A model generated the notes under the pieces. The model worked only from the letters and a program-made list of their open reading frames with translations. It ran no database searches and was not told where the DNA came from. From Adiantum capillus-veneris (lineage: Eukaryota > Streptophyta > Polypodiopsida > Polypodiales > Pteridaceae), in assembly GCA_014529385.2 (NCBI GenBank), contig CM043942.1, positions 19,731,991-19,795,990 of the forward strand: a DNA stretch of 64,000 nucleotides. The letters run 5' to 3'. Of this stretch, positions 11,519 through 22,749 are shown in pieces; the first letter of the stretch is position 1, and each line of letters opens with the position of its first letter. Both the position numbers and the translations under genes were made by a program.

Positions 11519-13201
11519 TCATGAGCTATAGATGCAAAAATCATCTATGAAAACCCGTATTGATGTTCCAAAGTAGGGTTGGAAAACAAAGGTCACATAG
11601 CATTGAAATGTGGCTGGGGTGCTGGTGAGGCCAAATGGCATTACTCTGTAGGCGAAACATCCCCAAGGTGTGATGAAGGTTGTCTTCTTCTGATCCTCCT
11701 CTGCAATGCTAATCTGGAAGTATCCTGAGTAGCCGTTGCATATTGTGTAGCGTTCTTGATCTGCCACTTCATTGAGTATTTCATCCTGGAATGGGAGGGG
11801 GAAATGGTCCCTCTTCGTGGCTGCATTGAGAGGTTTATAATCCACACAGAATCTCCATTTACCATTTTTTTTTGGTGTGACTACTACTGGGGAGACCCAT
11901 TCTGAGTCTTCGACTGGGTAGATGAAACCTGCTTGTAGCAAACTCCTTACTTCTTTAATCAATGCCTCTTGTTGAATCACTCCAAGTCTTCTGAGCTTTT
12001 GTACTACGGGTTTACTACCTTCCTTGAGTTTTATGTGGTGCTGCACTACTGTAATTCCTGTGATCTTATCATAGCCATCAATGAACAAAGTAGCATCCTC
12101 CAATGACTGCTTACCTGATGGTCCCTCTTCATTTGCTGAGGTTGCTTCAGATTGTGTTAATCTGTTTGGGTCTTTAAGAACGACTCCCATTACTTCGATG
12201 CTACTGTCACTCCCGTCGGTGGTGGTTGTGTCTTCTCCTGAGGTAGACGAGGAGTCGCTAGTGGACTCGTCTTCTGAAGCCTCCAAGATCATATTGCGTT
12301 GCTTCCCAGTCCTCATGTCATAGAATATGGACTTCCCTTTAGCATCCTTCATCTGGATCATCCCGGTGCTCCAGTCTTGTTTTGCTTCCATGGCCATAAG
12401 CCAAGGCCTTCCAAGAATGACGGGGTAGCCCTCTCCTTTGTGTGGCATGACAAAGATGTATACCTCCACTTCCGTATTGAATGCTTTTACTTTAACCGCA
12501 TTTACAATGCCTACGCATTTTACTCTTACATTGTTTGCCATCTTGGCTCGGCAGGGTGCCGGCCTACTTACCTCTAGACCTAGATGGTGCATTATCTTTT
12601 CACTCATGACGCATATTTGCGCGCCACCATCTATGTAGACATTTGAAACCCGCTGCCCTTTGATGTGAGCGTCCATGGTTGGCAAGATGTCCTCGAGATC
12701 CCTCCCAGAGATAGCCCCAGCTATCCGTGGTTTTGATTTCCTGGTACTTACCATCTTCATCCATTGTTTCCTCATTCTGGGTGCAAGGTGGAGTAATTGG
12801 GGCCACGTTATCTTCGGGCCACGCATTAACACATCCTGAACTAAGTCATAGGGTTGTGCCTCCTCACCTAGTGAGAAGTCCACTATGTCTATCTTCCGCC
12901 GCGGTTTAGCTGCTTGTTTTCTAGACTCGACTTTCCCTTTCATCTTCTCTTCCTTTTGAGATGCCTCCTCGTGCCTTGCACGTTTCACTCCCATAGCATC
13001 CACTTCTTCTTCCTTCGCTTTTCCTTTGTGCTTCTCTCGAGCTGACTCTTCTACCTTCGCCTTCCCTTTAGCCTCTAAGCTAATGACACTCACCGCTTGG
13101 TTCACCGCAGGTGGTGGGGGTAGTGGCAGAATGAGAGGTTGGGGTGGTGGTTGCTGTTGTATAGGTGGTCACAGGATTTGGATTGTTGGGATTGGTCCTA
13201 G
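11519..13201 (-). pseudogene. Element B protease and RT
   Basis: The segment is in the same frame as gag. After a proline-rich linker comes a lysine-rich stretch, then a retropepsin-like domain with YIDGGAQICVMS at about 12640-12600 and VILGRPWL at about 12430-12405. An acidic linker follows (12180-12280). RT motifs are WVSPVVVTPKKNGKWRFCVD, GYSGYFQI, ITPWGCFAY, MPFGLTSTPATFQ and the catalytic FIDDFCIYSS at about 11545-11520. In-frame stops are TGA at 13171-13169 and TGA at 11521-11519, the latter directly after the catalytic motif. Confidence 0.92.
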
Positions 13202-14074
13202 CTATCTTGGTGGTGGTTTTACTCTTGGCGGAGAGATCTGATTCTGTCTCCCCCCTCTATTAAAGTTCTGCCTTCTTGGGTGTGGGCAGTAGTACATTCC
13301 ATGGCTGTCTTCTCCACAATTGTAACAGTGGTATTCTGGGTTCTGCCTTCGTTGTCCTCTTCCTTGTTCTGGATTTCTGCCAGATGCATGCCCTTGCTGC
13401 ACCAGATGCACATATAAACTCTCTAGTTGGGTGGTGATGCGACTCAGCAGGTCTTGCTGCTCCTCTGTTGTCTCTTGTGGTTGGACTCTATGGTTGGTTG
13501 TTGCAGCCACTAGGGTTGGTTGGGCCGAGCTTGTTTTCTCTGACTCGTTTAGTCTTGCTTTCATGCGCAGTTTCTTGTCTTTAAGGCGGGCTACTTCGAC
13601 TGCCAACTCATATGTTGCAGGAAACCTTCCCTTCACCTTCTCTCTAAGCGGTGACCATAGAACAGCAATGAAACGGTCCTTCTTCAGAAAATTAAGCGCT
13701 CCTTCGTCTTCCTCCATTGTGGAAACCCATCTCTCCCATAGGTGCACAAACTTTGATTCATAGGTGGCGTACTCCAGCAGGCCTGCCTGCTTTAATTCTG
13801 TCAATAGCTGCCATAGCTTCTCCGAGGTTGTGCCTCCACCAAACCTCTTTACAAAAGCAGCCCTTACCACATCCCATGTATTCTTGGTAGCCTAGGGCAA
13901 TGCATTGTACCAGGACTTGGCCTCTACTTTCATCAGTAGAGGAAAAATTCTAAGTCGTGAAGCGTCGTCATCTTTGTTGGAGACGACACAAGCAATGTCA
14001 AAATCATCCAAAAAGTCGGTGGTGAGATATTCTCCCTTCTTTCCATTGAACGTGGGGAAAGAAACACTTGCCAT
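13202..14074 (-). pseudogene. Element B gag
   Basis: I start it at the ATG at 14074-14072 (MASVSFPTFNGKKGEYLTTD), which resembles the gag starts of A (SYPEFHGR) and C (GYPLFFGE). A TAG at 13894-13892 follows WYNALP, then gag continues in frame (VKRFGGG, YESKFVHLWERWVS, DRFIAVLW). A zinc knuckle CYNCGEDSHGMYYC is near 13330-13285. A TAG at 13204-13202 separates it from the protease region, still in frame. Both stops could come from CAG by C-to-T change. Confidence 0.9.
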
Positions 14075-14163
14075 GGTGGTGACTTTTTCTCTTTTTTTTT
14101 GTTTTTTAAAAAACATCAACAGCAACTGCTCATAAGGGTTTCTTTCAGGGGCGAATGGATAGT

Positions 14164-15361
14164 CTAAAACAGGATAAAAATAGAGACATTAAAGGAATGA
14201 TGGTAATCTAGTATGGGGAGAATGATGGGGTTCGGGGAATTGAGGATTTCTCCTAGTACTGCCGCACCAAATAGGTAGACGATCTTTTGTTGGTAGAAGA
14301 CTTTCCTATCCACATAGATGTTTACATGCATATGCTGCAGGAATCTGAACGGGAATGCCGTCGACCCGTTTTCCATTATGCACAAAGGGTGAAATACCTA
14401 CTTACACTCTTACCGTGCCAGTGTTGATGAGTCGGCACATCCACAAGAGGTCGTCACCTTTCATGGGTTCTACCCTTCCTTCGTTGCTTAGCACGTACGG
14501 GGTGATGGCGACGCGTCTGACCACTCCCAGTCTCTTGGCTAACAGCAATTGTAGGTAATTTCCGTAATCGGCGTGTTGCATGAATTCGACTCCTTTCAGC
14601 TGCAGCTCATCTCCAGCCCACTAGGTCTCTCCCGTGGTTGAGAGCTTCTTCAGGATGAGTTGTACAGGGAGGGGAGGAAGGTCATCCACTCGCTTCCCAA
14701 AATAGCGAGATCAGTAGCCGAACCACTCCTCTCTAGGACATGGGAATCTTCTCACCACTTCTTCTTCTAGATTGTCGAAGTGGATTGGTAGCACTCGCAT
14801 GCGTCGTGAAAATTGGTAGGCGACCTTCCGCCGCTTTCCTTCGGGTGACTTCTTCTTTGACAAAGTGGGTACAACCCGGCTCTCTGAGCTTGAAGAATTT
14901 GCTTGGCCAGATGCTTCTCCCTTCGGGGTCATGTGTTTCCAGGCTAGCCTATTTTCTCCTTGCCCTTGGCTAGAGCAGCCCCTTTAGGCCACTTTGGGGT
15001 TTTATCTTTGACTGCTGTCTCTTTAGGGAAAAGAGGCCTTACCATCTGCTCTCCTTCCTTGACGTGAATGACCTCCTTGCGATGAATGTCAATGTAGAAG
15101 ACATCAGCCCTTTCGCTGCCTTCGTTGTTGGCACTCATTGACCGTGTGCCTTGGTTGACAACAGTGATGGCACCTCACCAATCTCCTGCCTGATGCTTTC
15201 GATTTATAGTTAGAACGAGCGATACGAGATGGAGAATTTACCTCTTGACTGTTGATGACACTGCAGCCTGGCAGCAACACCTCAATGAAGGCGGCTAGGA
15301 CCTCCTTCGTCTCTTCTTCTTCCGTCCTCCAATTAGAAAATTCCTTTAGCCACTTGTCCAT
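14164..15361 (-). pseudogene. Element B pre-gag ORF region
   Basis: Between PBS and gag are 1.3 kb of broken coding sequence: 15361-15104 (with CHHCCQPRHTVNEC, a zinc-knuckle-like CCHC pattern), 15138-14944, 14932-14711 continuing in frame to about 14400 (YFGKRVDDLPPLP, DYGNYLQLLLAKRLG, GDDLLWMCRLINTG), and 14385-14164. The last piece holds the conserved C-terminal peptide (DRKVFYQQKIVYL, SPNPIILP, FILF, stop). At least two frameshifts and two or more stops are present. It looks like one ancestral protein of roughly 400 residues. The function is unknown. Confidence 0.65.
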
Positions 15362-15419
15362 GATTGATAGTCGGCGTCACTTTCAGCATTGTAAACTGAA
15401 CGGGTCTTAGAAAAAGCCC

Positions 15420-15437
15420 TCCTCAGTGGGGGCACCA
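15420..15437 (-). other. Primer-binding site of element B
   Basis: The minus strand reads TGGTGCCCCCACTGAGGA two bases from the 5' LTR edge. Element C has the identical 18 bases at its own LTR edge. It starts with TGG as a PBS must, but I cannot name the matching tRNA. Confidence 0.72.
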
Positions 15438-15596
15438 AATGACGGACGCAAAGCAGACCCCGAACCCCGACGGCCTCTAAAACGACAGGGGCCGAATGGC
15501 TCGCCTCGAGCCTACCACGATAAAGCGAACAGGGGGGCGCCACCTAGCTTTGAGCGGCTAGGACGCAAAGCCCACGATGATATGAACACCGCAAAC

Positions 15597-15654
<58 letters not shown>

Positions 15655-16025
15655 CACTCGCAATTGATAAAAACAACCTCGGGGGTGTGAGGGTGAATTA
15701 TTTCTGCAATATTTACAAGGTGGCATGCCGTGGTGGTAGAGAGGTAGGGGGAAGAGATGGTGCAACCTACTGGGTGCGTTCTCTAGGGCGACTCAATGAC
15801 TGCAAATGTTCATTGCCAAGAGCATGCATACGTGTGTGCATCGACCATTGGAGTCGAGAGATGGGTGTGAGTCCCTTCACATGGTGCAATTTCCAAGGCA
15901 AACCCAACACACAAGACCCTAAACCCTCTCCCCGTGATGGTGATGGTGTCAATCCCTCCCACTACACTCTACGCAATGCTTGGTTCCACATAAGTTGCCG
16001 CCCCCGATAGTGACCTCTCAGTGCC

Positions 16026-16033
16026 AATTTATA
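16026..16033 (-). promoter_or_regulatory. TATA box in B 5' LTR
   Basis: The minus strand reads CCTATAAATTGG, identical to the motif in the other LTR. As this is the 5' LTR, this copy would have driven the element's transcript. Confidence 0.55.
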
Positions 16034-16576
16034 GGTGTTGGCTGCTTGGATTATGGTAATCCCAGTGTGGTTAGGGTAATCTTAATCGGGGAGAGAAAGA
16101 AAGGGGTGGGCCCGGAGTGGTTGACCCTTGCTTTGTTTTGGGGATGGTTATTAAAAGATGGGAATCTCTAGGTGGGCCTTCGTTATCCTCACCTAGAGAG
16201 AGGATATTTACAAAAGGGAAATTTACAATGGCTTGGGTGAAAACTGAAGATAATGGTAAAATAACCTAAAATTACTGAGATGGCATCCAGGTTGCGTGTT
16301 GCTGGCGAATGGCGAGCTGCTGGTGCGTTGGTGTCGAGCTTACTTCTTTTCGGAGTCGGCCGGGGCATGCCTTCGGTGCATTTTCTGTTTTTGTCGTTGG
16401 CGGCGCGTGCTTTGGATCCTTCTTCTTCCGTTTGTCGATGTCGTAGGCGTTTATGCATGTGTGTATGTATGTATGTGTGGGAGCATGTGTGTGTGTATAT
16501 GGCTTTTTTTGTGGGTGAGTGCGTATATGTATATGTATATGTATGTGCGCATGCTTGCATGGGAACACGGGAAAGG

Positions 16577-17531
16577 GGGGGGGGGGGGGGGGTTATATAA
16601 TGTATATATATATATATATAATCTATAAATATTTTTTTCTCTTTTTTTCCTGTGGTGGATGGCGGACTGTTTGCGCATGGCGGAAGGAGAGCGGGGAGGA
16701 GTGTGGTGGGGTGTGTGTGTGTGTGTGTGTTTCAACTGCTGCCGAAAGGCGAGTGTGTGTGGGTGTTTGGTATGGTGCGGACTGCGTGCGAGAGAGTGTG
16801 TGTGAGTGAGTCTGCTGCGGACAAGGCGAGAGAGAGAGAGAGAGAGATTTGCGCTGGCGGCATCCGGATGAGAAAGAGAGAGAGAGAGAGAGTTGGCGTG
16901 CTGCCGCAAGGCGTGAGAGGGAGAGGGGGAGGGTGAGGGGTGAGGGGATAAGGGATAGAGAGAGTGTGTGAGGGAGAGTGAGGGAGAGAGGGGGTATGGC
17001 GGGGCATGGGTTTGTGTGGGTGAGAGGGAGAGGGAGAGGGGGAGGGTGGTGTGTCTTGCATGGACTTAAGGATGAAGGACAACTAAGTCAATGGGGGGGG
17101 GGGGGGGGGGGGAATATATCCACGGGCCGGAGGGGAGACAATGAGGCCGGTGGGGAAGAGAGAGGGGGGTCGGTGGAGGGAATATTGGCGGGCCGAAGAG
17201 GGGGGGGGGGGGGGGGGGTAGAATAGGGTAGAGGGTAAAGGGTAATGGGAGAGGGGTGAGTGTAAGAGGGGGGGGGGGGGGGGGGGGTGGTCTCACGTGG
17301 CTCACACCGAGGGAGCACGAGAGAGGGGTTGGGGGGTTTCTTCCTAATTTCTGCCTAGCCGGGGAGGGTAAATCAGGGGGGGGGGGGGGGGGGAGACGGG
17401 GAGGATGGTATGTAATGAAAATGGGGGGGAGAGAGTGCGGTAGTTTTATCTGATGCCCGTGGGGCGGGAAGGGAAAGATGAGTTACGGTGGGGGGGTACT
17501 GAGAGTGGGGGGGGGGGGGGGGGGGGGGGGT
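16577..17531 (+). repeat. G-run cluster in B 5' LTR
   Basis: Runs of roughly 15 to 22 G occur near 16577, 17093, 17201, 17268, 17378 and 17509, with GA- and GT-rich sequence between. They are C-runs on the coding strand, upstream of the TATA box in U3. Confidence 0.85.
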
Positions 17532-17586
17532 GAAATGAGTTTTTCCTTTTTTTTTCTTTGATTTTCCGAAAGCCGGCTATCAACAT

Positions 17587-18143
17587 GAATATTTATCTAG
17601 ATTCTATGAGTTAAATGAAAAGGAGTGAATTGAGGGCCATTTTGATCATCCATTAAAGCCAACCATGAAGCTCCCAAGAAGGCACACCTGACCTATCCTC
17701 TGATTTTGCCAAAATTTCAGCAACATAATAGCATAAATGGCTCAAAAGACCAAAAAACTAGCCATCACAACTTGGAAAATTTTTGACAAAGTTTCCTCAG
17801 AAGTAGAGCAGTAAGAACCCAAAATATAGACTGTATATTTATGCATAAACTGCCAACCAAAAACCCGAGCATCAAATAGGAATCACTAGTACATAGCCTA
17901 TGGCGAGGTCACGAAAAGGGTGCTCCAGCTACCTGTATCACCGAAACGATCTCCACATTTGAGAACCCCCAGCTCAATAAAACCTCACGCTATTGACCCA
18001 ACTGAGGATCAATAGTTTCTTTTGAGTGTTTCCATTCCACTGAGGATCAATAGTTTCTTTTGAGTGTTTCCATTCCATCCCTCGAAACACACATAATGCC
18101 TCTATAATGACCCGACACACTCTTGGAATGATATACACACACA

Positions 18144-18184
<41 letters not shown>

Positions 18185-20169
18185 TGGGGCACCTCTCGGC
18201 TTACACAACCCACCTGGCCGAGACAGGGAACACACCGATGGAGTGAGAGGAGAGAGACTATCCACTTGCCCACTCCACACAGAGACACACACACACACAC
18301 ACCCAAAAAACTCAGCTCAAAAGAGGATAATTTATGATGTTTAGATACAATTGATCTTGGGCCAACACCAATGACACAAATAGGTCACACAATATAGGTA
18401 AAATATGCCACATACAATCACAAATTGGAGCAGAAGCTTCGCTCATATGAGGAACTTAAATAGCCAAGACAACAGAAAAACAGTGAGGAATTTGGAAACG
18501 TGGATAGCACCATCGCATCCGGAACGGCCCAAAACCCCAGTCTACAATGTCAAAGTGCTCAAATCCGACCTCGGATGAGCAGTTTACAACCAAAACAGGC
18601 TCCAAAAACACAGTTGCATCTGCTCCTCCTCTTCTCTCCACGTTTTTTCTAGTCATCTCTCTTTTTTTTCAGTTTCCACACTTAGCTTTATTACTTGGGC
18701 ACCTTGGCCTTTTAGATGACCTCAAACAGACCCTGAACAGGCCAAAAACTGACCTCGCAGTGCACCTTGCTGCAACCATCCGCACACCTGGCACTTAGCT
18801 TTTTCCAATAATGCATCCCGTCACCACGTGAAGTGGCCCCAAAGATGGTCCTCATGATGAAATTTTTGCATAATTATCACAAGAAAACACCCACGTTGTG
18901 TCCACACTCATCCACGTGCAGATATTGACCCCATTCGACCTCCTGACGCCACTAGATGCGATCTGACGCACTTGCTTACCTCATGTCATCGGCCTGCGGA
19001 TATCTTCTTCGAGAATTTTTACGTGATACCAACTCCTCATTATTATAGAAAAAATATACTGGTACTGGTGATAGTGAAAATCGATGCACTATGTACATAC
19101 TGTCCTACCTGTACACATGTGGGCCCCACGTAACCACCAGGCTGTGGAAAATGGGAAATCCTTTATTCAATGCACCATGCATGTGTATGTACACATGCGC
19201 AATACCTTGCTCCAAAAAACTCATGACAACGGAGTTTGCATGGTCCCACAAACATCACTATGCACAAGCTGCAACCATATCAAACTTATGCAAACATAGC
19301 AAACTGTGGGATGTGGGCCTAACCTTACTCATATCTTATTGTAGACATAGCAAGAACCACGAATATAATTGTCAGTGCATGGGACGAAGATGACTCCACT
19401 AGTGCATAGAGGATACAAGAGCTTGGAAAAGAACAGACAACGTGCATCTAACTCAAGCTACACTCAAATGACCAAAATCACCAAAAGCTAGTCACTAATC
19501 GACAAACAAATCATAATCATTACAGCATCAAATGACATCCAAATGTTATGAAACTTCTAGGACATGTTTATAAGACCTAAGCACACATGCTTATGGTCTC
19601 GATTCTCACTTTAGGTCAAGTGCAAAAATCATGATTATTAACAACAGTGAGTTTTTGACCTAGTTGTTTCCGACCCACAATGCATCTAAATGCTTAGCAA
19701 TGATGTTCCAATACCCCACCTATACTTATTTTATGATTTTTAAGCTTAAATTCCTACTTATGATGAAATCAGGGTGCGAGTCGGTGACGTCAAAAGCTAC
19801 GGATTACCATGAAATGCTTACGTCAATGCGTAGAGCTCTTACCTGCGGTTGCAACACTTCAATTTGACAACCGGGAAGGGATTAGGAAGCGCAAGAAGGA
19901 GAGAGGTGAGTGCCATTAGCTCACTTTGTGTTCTATTATCCAAAAACTTAAAAAATTGGTCTTTCTACCTTAGCTAAGGCTTCTGTGGTCAAAACTAATA
20001 ATCAGGGGACTCTAACTAGAGATAGGTTAATGGAAGCCTGTAGCCCCGGCTCATCAATTACACTGTTTAGCTGGAAAGTAGGAGTTACAACATCCCCAAT
20101 TTATAAAAATATAAGTGTTTTTACAATAAAAGCTCCGTTAAAGGTTATCTGAGTTAGCTTGCTGCTAAC
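17587..20169. other. Remainder of element A 5' side and unassigned repeat-derived sequence
   Basis: The first 100 bases continue the pre-gag frame of element A. Beyond about 17700 I see no convincing coding region. A short minus-strand ORF at 18656-18456 resembles nothing I recognise. The stretch holds a 38-bp tandem duplication (18001-18076) and CA tracts (18137-18182 and 18287-18302). It should contain A's PBS and 5' LTR, but I could not find their borders. Confidence 0.4.
18001..18076. repeat. Tandem duplication of a 38-bp unit
   Basis: The unit starts ACTGAGGATCAATAG and ends TTTCCATTCC; two adjacent, seemingly identical copies are present. No coding role is seen. Confidence 0.9.
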
Positions 20170-20170
20170 A
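19870..20170 (-). repeat. Probable 3' LTR of the chromovirus remnant
   Basis: On the minus strand it starts TGTTAGCAGC at 20170, right after a purine tract GAGGAGGGGGGGAT. The far end could not be placed; 19870 is approximate. Confidence 0.4.
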
Positions 20171-20245
20171 ATCCCCCCCTCCTCGACTTTGTTGTCCCTT
20201 GACATAGCTTCATGGACTAAAGTGTCTTCAGGTTGATATTCTTAC
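20171..20245 (-). pseudogene. 3' end of a chromovirus-type Ty3 pol
   Basis: The minus strand reads EDTLVHEAMSRDNKVEEGGD, then Cys and a stop, ending in a G-rich tract directly followed by TGTTAGCAGC. The endings NKVEEGGDC and GxMVEEGGDC are typical of plant chromovirus (Tekay-like) polyproteins whose coding sequence runs into the PPT and LTR. Only this tail is recognisable; upstream (20246-20400) the frame has a stop. It is a different Ty3 lineage from A-D. Confidence 0.6.
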
Positions 20246-20704
20246 TTTGTCGTTAGAAATTACTATGGGAAAAAGCGTCAATAGCTTCGCCTCTTTAAGT
20301 TGGAGCAAAAAGAATTGGTTCTTTCTTTCTACTATCTCATTAACATCTCACACCCTAGCTAGATCCTATATCTAGGGTAACTTCCAATATATATATATAT
20401 ATATATTCTATGTATTTTTCATATATTTCTTATTAATAGCTACTAGGAAGGAATCAAATCCTAGTGTAATACTAGCTTGCATGATTTTCAAAGATATGCA
20501 TTATCAAGAGTATGCTTACAAACCTTTGTCAAGGAGCAATGTCATGCTTTCATATTGCATGAGGTGTCCATTGGATTCAAGTGGAAGTCTTGTCATGGAG
20601 GCTTAAGGGTCGGTCTTCTTGAGTTTCCTATAGGAAATCTCTAGGGAGATTCTGGAAAGTCTGGGAAGATCTTGGAAGAAAGTTCTAAAAGACTCTAGAA
20701 GACG

Positions 20705-20845
20705 GCATCATCGGGTATGACATCACCTACATCATCGTTGACATCATTGCTCGTGTCATCATTTGCATCATCGTCTATGTCATCGCTTGCATCATCGCTT
20801 GTGGCATCGCATGCATCATCGCTGATGTCATCGCCTACATCAGAT
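20705..20845. repeat. 12-bp tandem array (TCATCGCTTGCA type)
   Basis: About eleven imperfect copies of a 12-bp unit. On the minus strand it stays open and encodes Asp-rich tetrads (DDAS, DDAN, DDID). No start or longer frame surrounds it, so I treat it as a minisatellite. Confidence 0.85.
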
Positions 20846-21046
20846 TCACTAGAAGGCTCTAGAAGAATCTAGAAGGTTCACTAGAAGGATCTAAAAGATT
20901 CTAGAAGGTTCTAAAAGTATGAAGGAGATTCTAGAAGTTTCTAGAAGCTTGGAGAAGATTCTAGAAGAATTTAGAAGTTTTTGGAAAGCTCTAGAAAGTT
21001 GAAGACGGATCTAAAAGGTTCTAGAAGAACTAGAAGGATCAAGAAG
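20846..21046. repeat. TTCTAGAAG-rich tandem array
   Basis: About 200 bases of imperfect 10-12-bp repeats around TTCTAGAAG, adjacent to the 12-bp array. Alternating TTC and GAA at short spacing resembles heat-shock element clusters (nGAAnnTTCn). It abuts the interrupted second TTAA transposon at 21047. Confidence 0.85.
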
Positions 21047-21272
21047 GTTTCACACAGTTTAGGTTCAAAAATGTTGTGCAAGAGTAAGGTTAATGGTGAG
21101 ATCGATACTCCCAAAAAAATGATAAGTTTTTTTTCAGCTCATAAGGCAACTTTGTGGATATATAGCACCTAGAAATTCATTTCATACTCTTCAAATAATT
21201 CAAGCGAAATTGTCACTGAAGAGGACACAAAAGTGTCCAAGGACATAAAAGTGTCCTGTTACCATTCTAGTG
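21047..21272 (-). mobile_element. TTAA-flanked DNA transposon copy 2, left half
   Basis: On the minus strand it starts CACTAGAATGGTAA right after the TTAA at 21273-21276 and follows copy 1 (5270-5477) for about 225 bases (TGAGCTGAAAAAA, TTGCACAACATTT, GTGTGAAA). It then breaks off into tandem repeats. The corresponding right half is at 49012-50118. The subterminal palindrome GGACACTTTTATGTCC is present and partly doubled. Confidence 0.85.
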
Positions 21273-21276
21273 TTAA

Positions 21277-21589
21277 GACTCTATCTTGAAATGGGAGGGA
21301 AAAAGTGATCCTTTTTTGTTGCCTCGTTGAGTGGACGATAATCAACACATACCCTCCACTTGCCATTCTTTTTTGGAGTGACCACAACTGGAAAGACCCA
21401 CTCAGAAGTCTCTACGGGTAGATGAACCCTGTTGCTAGAAGCTTCCTCACCTCTTTGAGTAGTGCTTGCTCTTTGATGACTCCTAACCTTCATAGCTTTT
21501 TTGCTTTAGGTTTGGCCTCTGGCTTTAGCTCAGTCTTGTGTTGAATGGCATCCACTCCACGTACATTTGTGTAATCTTTAGCAAAAAGC
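21277..21589 (-). pseudogene. Element C RT, N-terminal part
   Basis: Visible motifs are PVETSEWVFPVVVTPKKNGK, WRVCVDYRPLNEATKKDHF and, after a small frameshift, LPFQDRVL. The frame then enters the TTAA transposon. The continuation NEVAGKEKYTVCDGYSGYFQ is at 50122 on the plus strand. Upstream, TDLKPEAKPKAKKL-like codons lead in from the acidic linker, with disruptions near 21490-21590. Confidence 0.85.
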
Positions 21590-22745
21590 CTAGGAAACTT
21601 TCTTAGTACACTTTTGAACTCCTCTCTTTCCGGGCCAAGTAAGAGTCTTTGACAACATATCATCTAGCACTTCTTCATCATGCAAACTTTGGTTCTCCTG
21701 GGGGGCTACCTCTTCTAAACCTTGGCAAGATTTCTCTTTGTTATTTGGCCTAAAATTTACACACATGACTTCATTGGATGACTCCTCCTCCGTAGTGCTA
21801 CCACTGCTTTCTTCTTTCGAGGTGTCATCGGTCCAATCATCCCCGCTTTCACTTTGAGAAGATTCCTCACGGAGCTCCTCTTGACGTTGATCCTTCATGT
21901 CAAAGACAACCTTCTTGTGATTGTCATTTTTGCTAATCAACTTTCCACTTTCCCAATCCTGCAAAGCTCGCATTCTCATTAGCCACGGTCTACCTAGCAT
22001 AAATGGATAGCCATTTCCCTTTGTAGACATAACATAGAAATCAACAGCATTCTTAATGCCAAATGATTCCATAGGAACATTCTTACAAACTGACAAACAC
22101 CTAGCCTTGCTATTATTTGCCATTTTCACTTTGATTTCAGGCGTCTCATGAATGTGCATACCTAGTCTTTGCATAAGGTCATGTGTCATGATGCAAAATC
22201 GTGAGACCCCATCTACTAGACCCTTCCTAACTAATTTTCCCTTGATATAGCAATATAGCACATGTGTAATATCCTCATTCATTTGGGCATGTGCAAGGAA
22301 ATTTTTCTTTCGTCCTTCTCCTAGTTCTAACTGCCTTTCTTAACTCCCTCCTAACTTGTGGGCACAATGCAAGAAATTGAGGCCATGATATGCTTGGAAC
22401 CTTACCTCTCATGTCCTGCATAAAGTTATAGGGAGCCATACCATGTCCAAGAGGTAAGTCTTGAAGGTTGATGCGGCACCGGGTCCTCTTGGCTTCCTTG
22501 GTTTCCTTTACTTTCTTTCCTTGTCCATGGTCACTTTGTGATGTTACTCCTTCCTTTTCCTTACATTTTCCCCGACCATGTTTGATGCCATTTGCTTCAA
22601 TGTCACCCTCTTTGGATTGTGTGACTTCTATAGCATTGACATTTGGGTTAGGCAAAGGTGTTATTTCCTCTACTTGCCTATGGAGGTCGAGTAGCATTTG
22701 GTCTCTGCAAAAGCACCGGTTGTTGACTAGTGCCTTCACCTGCAT
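21590..22745 (-). pseudogene. Element C protease region
   Basis: 22745-22275 encodes the lysine-rich region before the protease (GRGKCKEKEGV, RCRINLQDLPLGHG). After a break, 22282-21590 carries the retropepsin-like domain with VDGVSRFCIM near 22225-22196 and FMLGRPWL, then an acidic linker (SGDDWTDDTSKEESSGSTTE). The active-site D-G-G of its relatives reads D-G-V here, so even the intact domain would be doubtful. Confidence 0.85.
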
Positions 22746-22749
22746 TCAT

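Larger units (their letters stand above)
15440..17582 (-). repeat. Element B 5' LTR
   Basis: This partner of 6698-8876 begins TGACGGACGC and ends GGCTATCA on the plus strand. Differences from the 3' LTR are concentrated in microsatellites. It lacks the first GA block, has a short second GA run, and has longer or extra G-runs plus an extra segment near 17280-17370. A TATA-like motif is at 16026-16033. Confidence 0.93.

Noticed and set aside
15426-17318. ORFs of up to 194 codons in the second B LTR
   Set aside because: The same LTR is non-coding in its partner copy, frames are not conserved between the two, and composition follows the repeats.
18456-18656. 66-codon minus-strand ORF
   Set aside because: No similarity, no context and no neighbouring start or regulatory signal.
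20705-20845. Asp-rich open frame on the minus strand
   Set aside because: It is produced by a 12-bp tandem repeat and has no flanking coding sequence.
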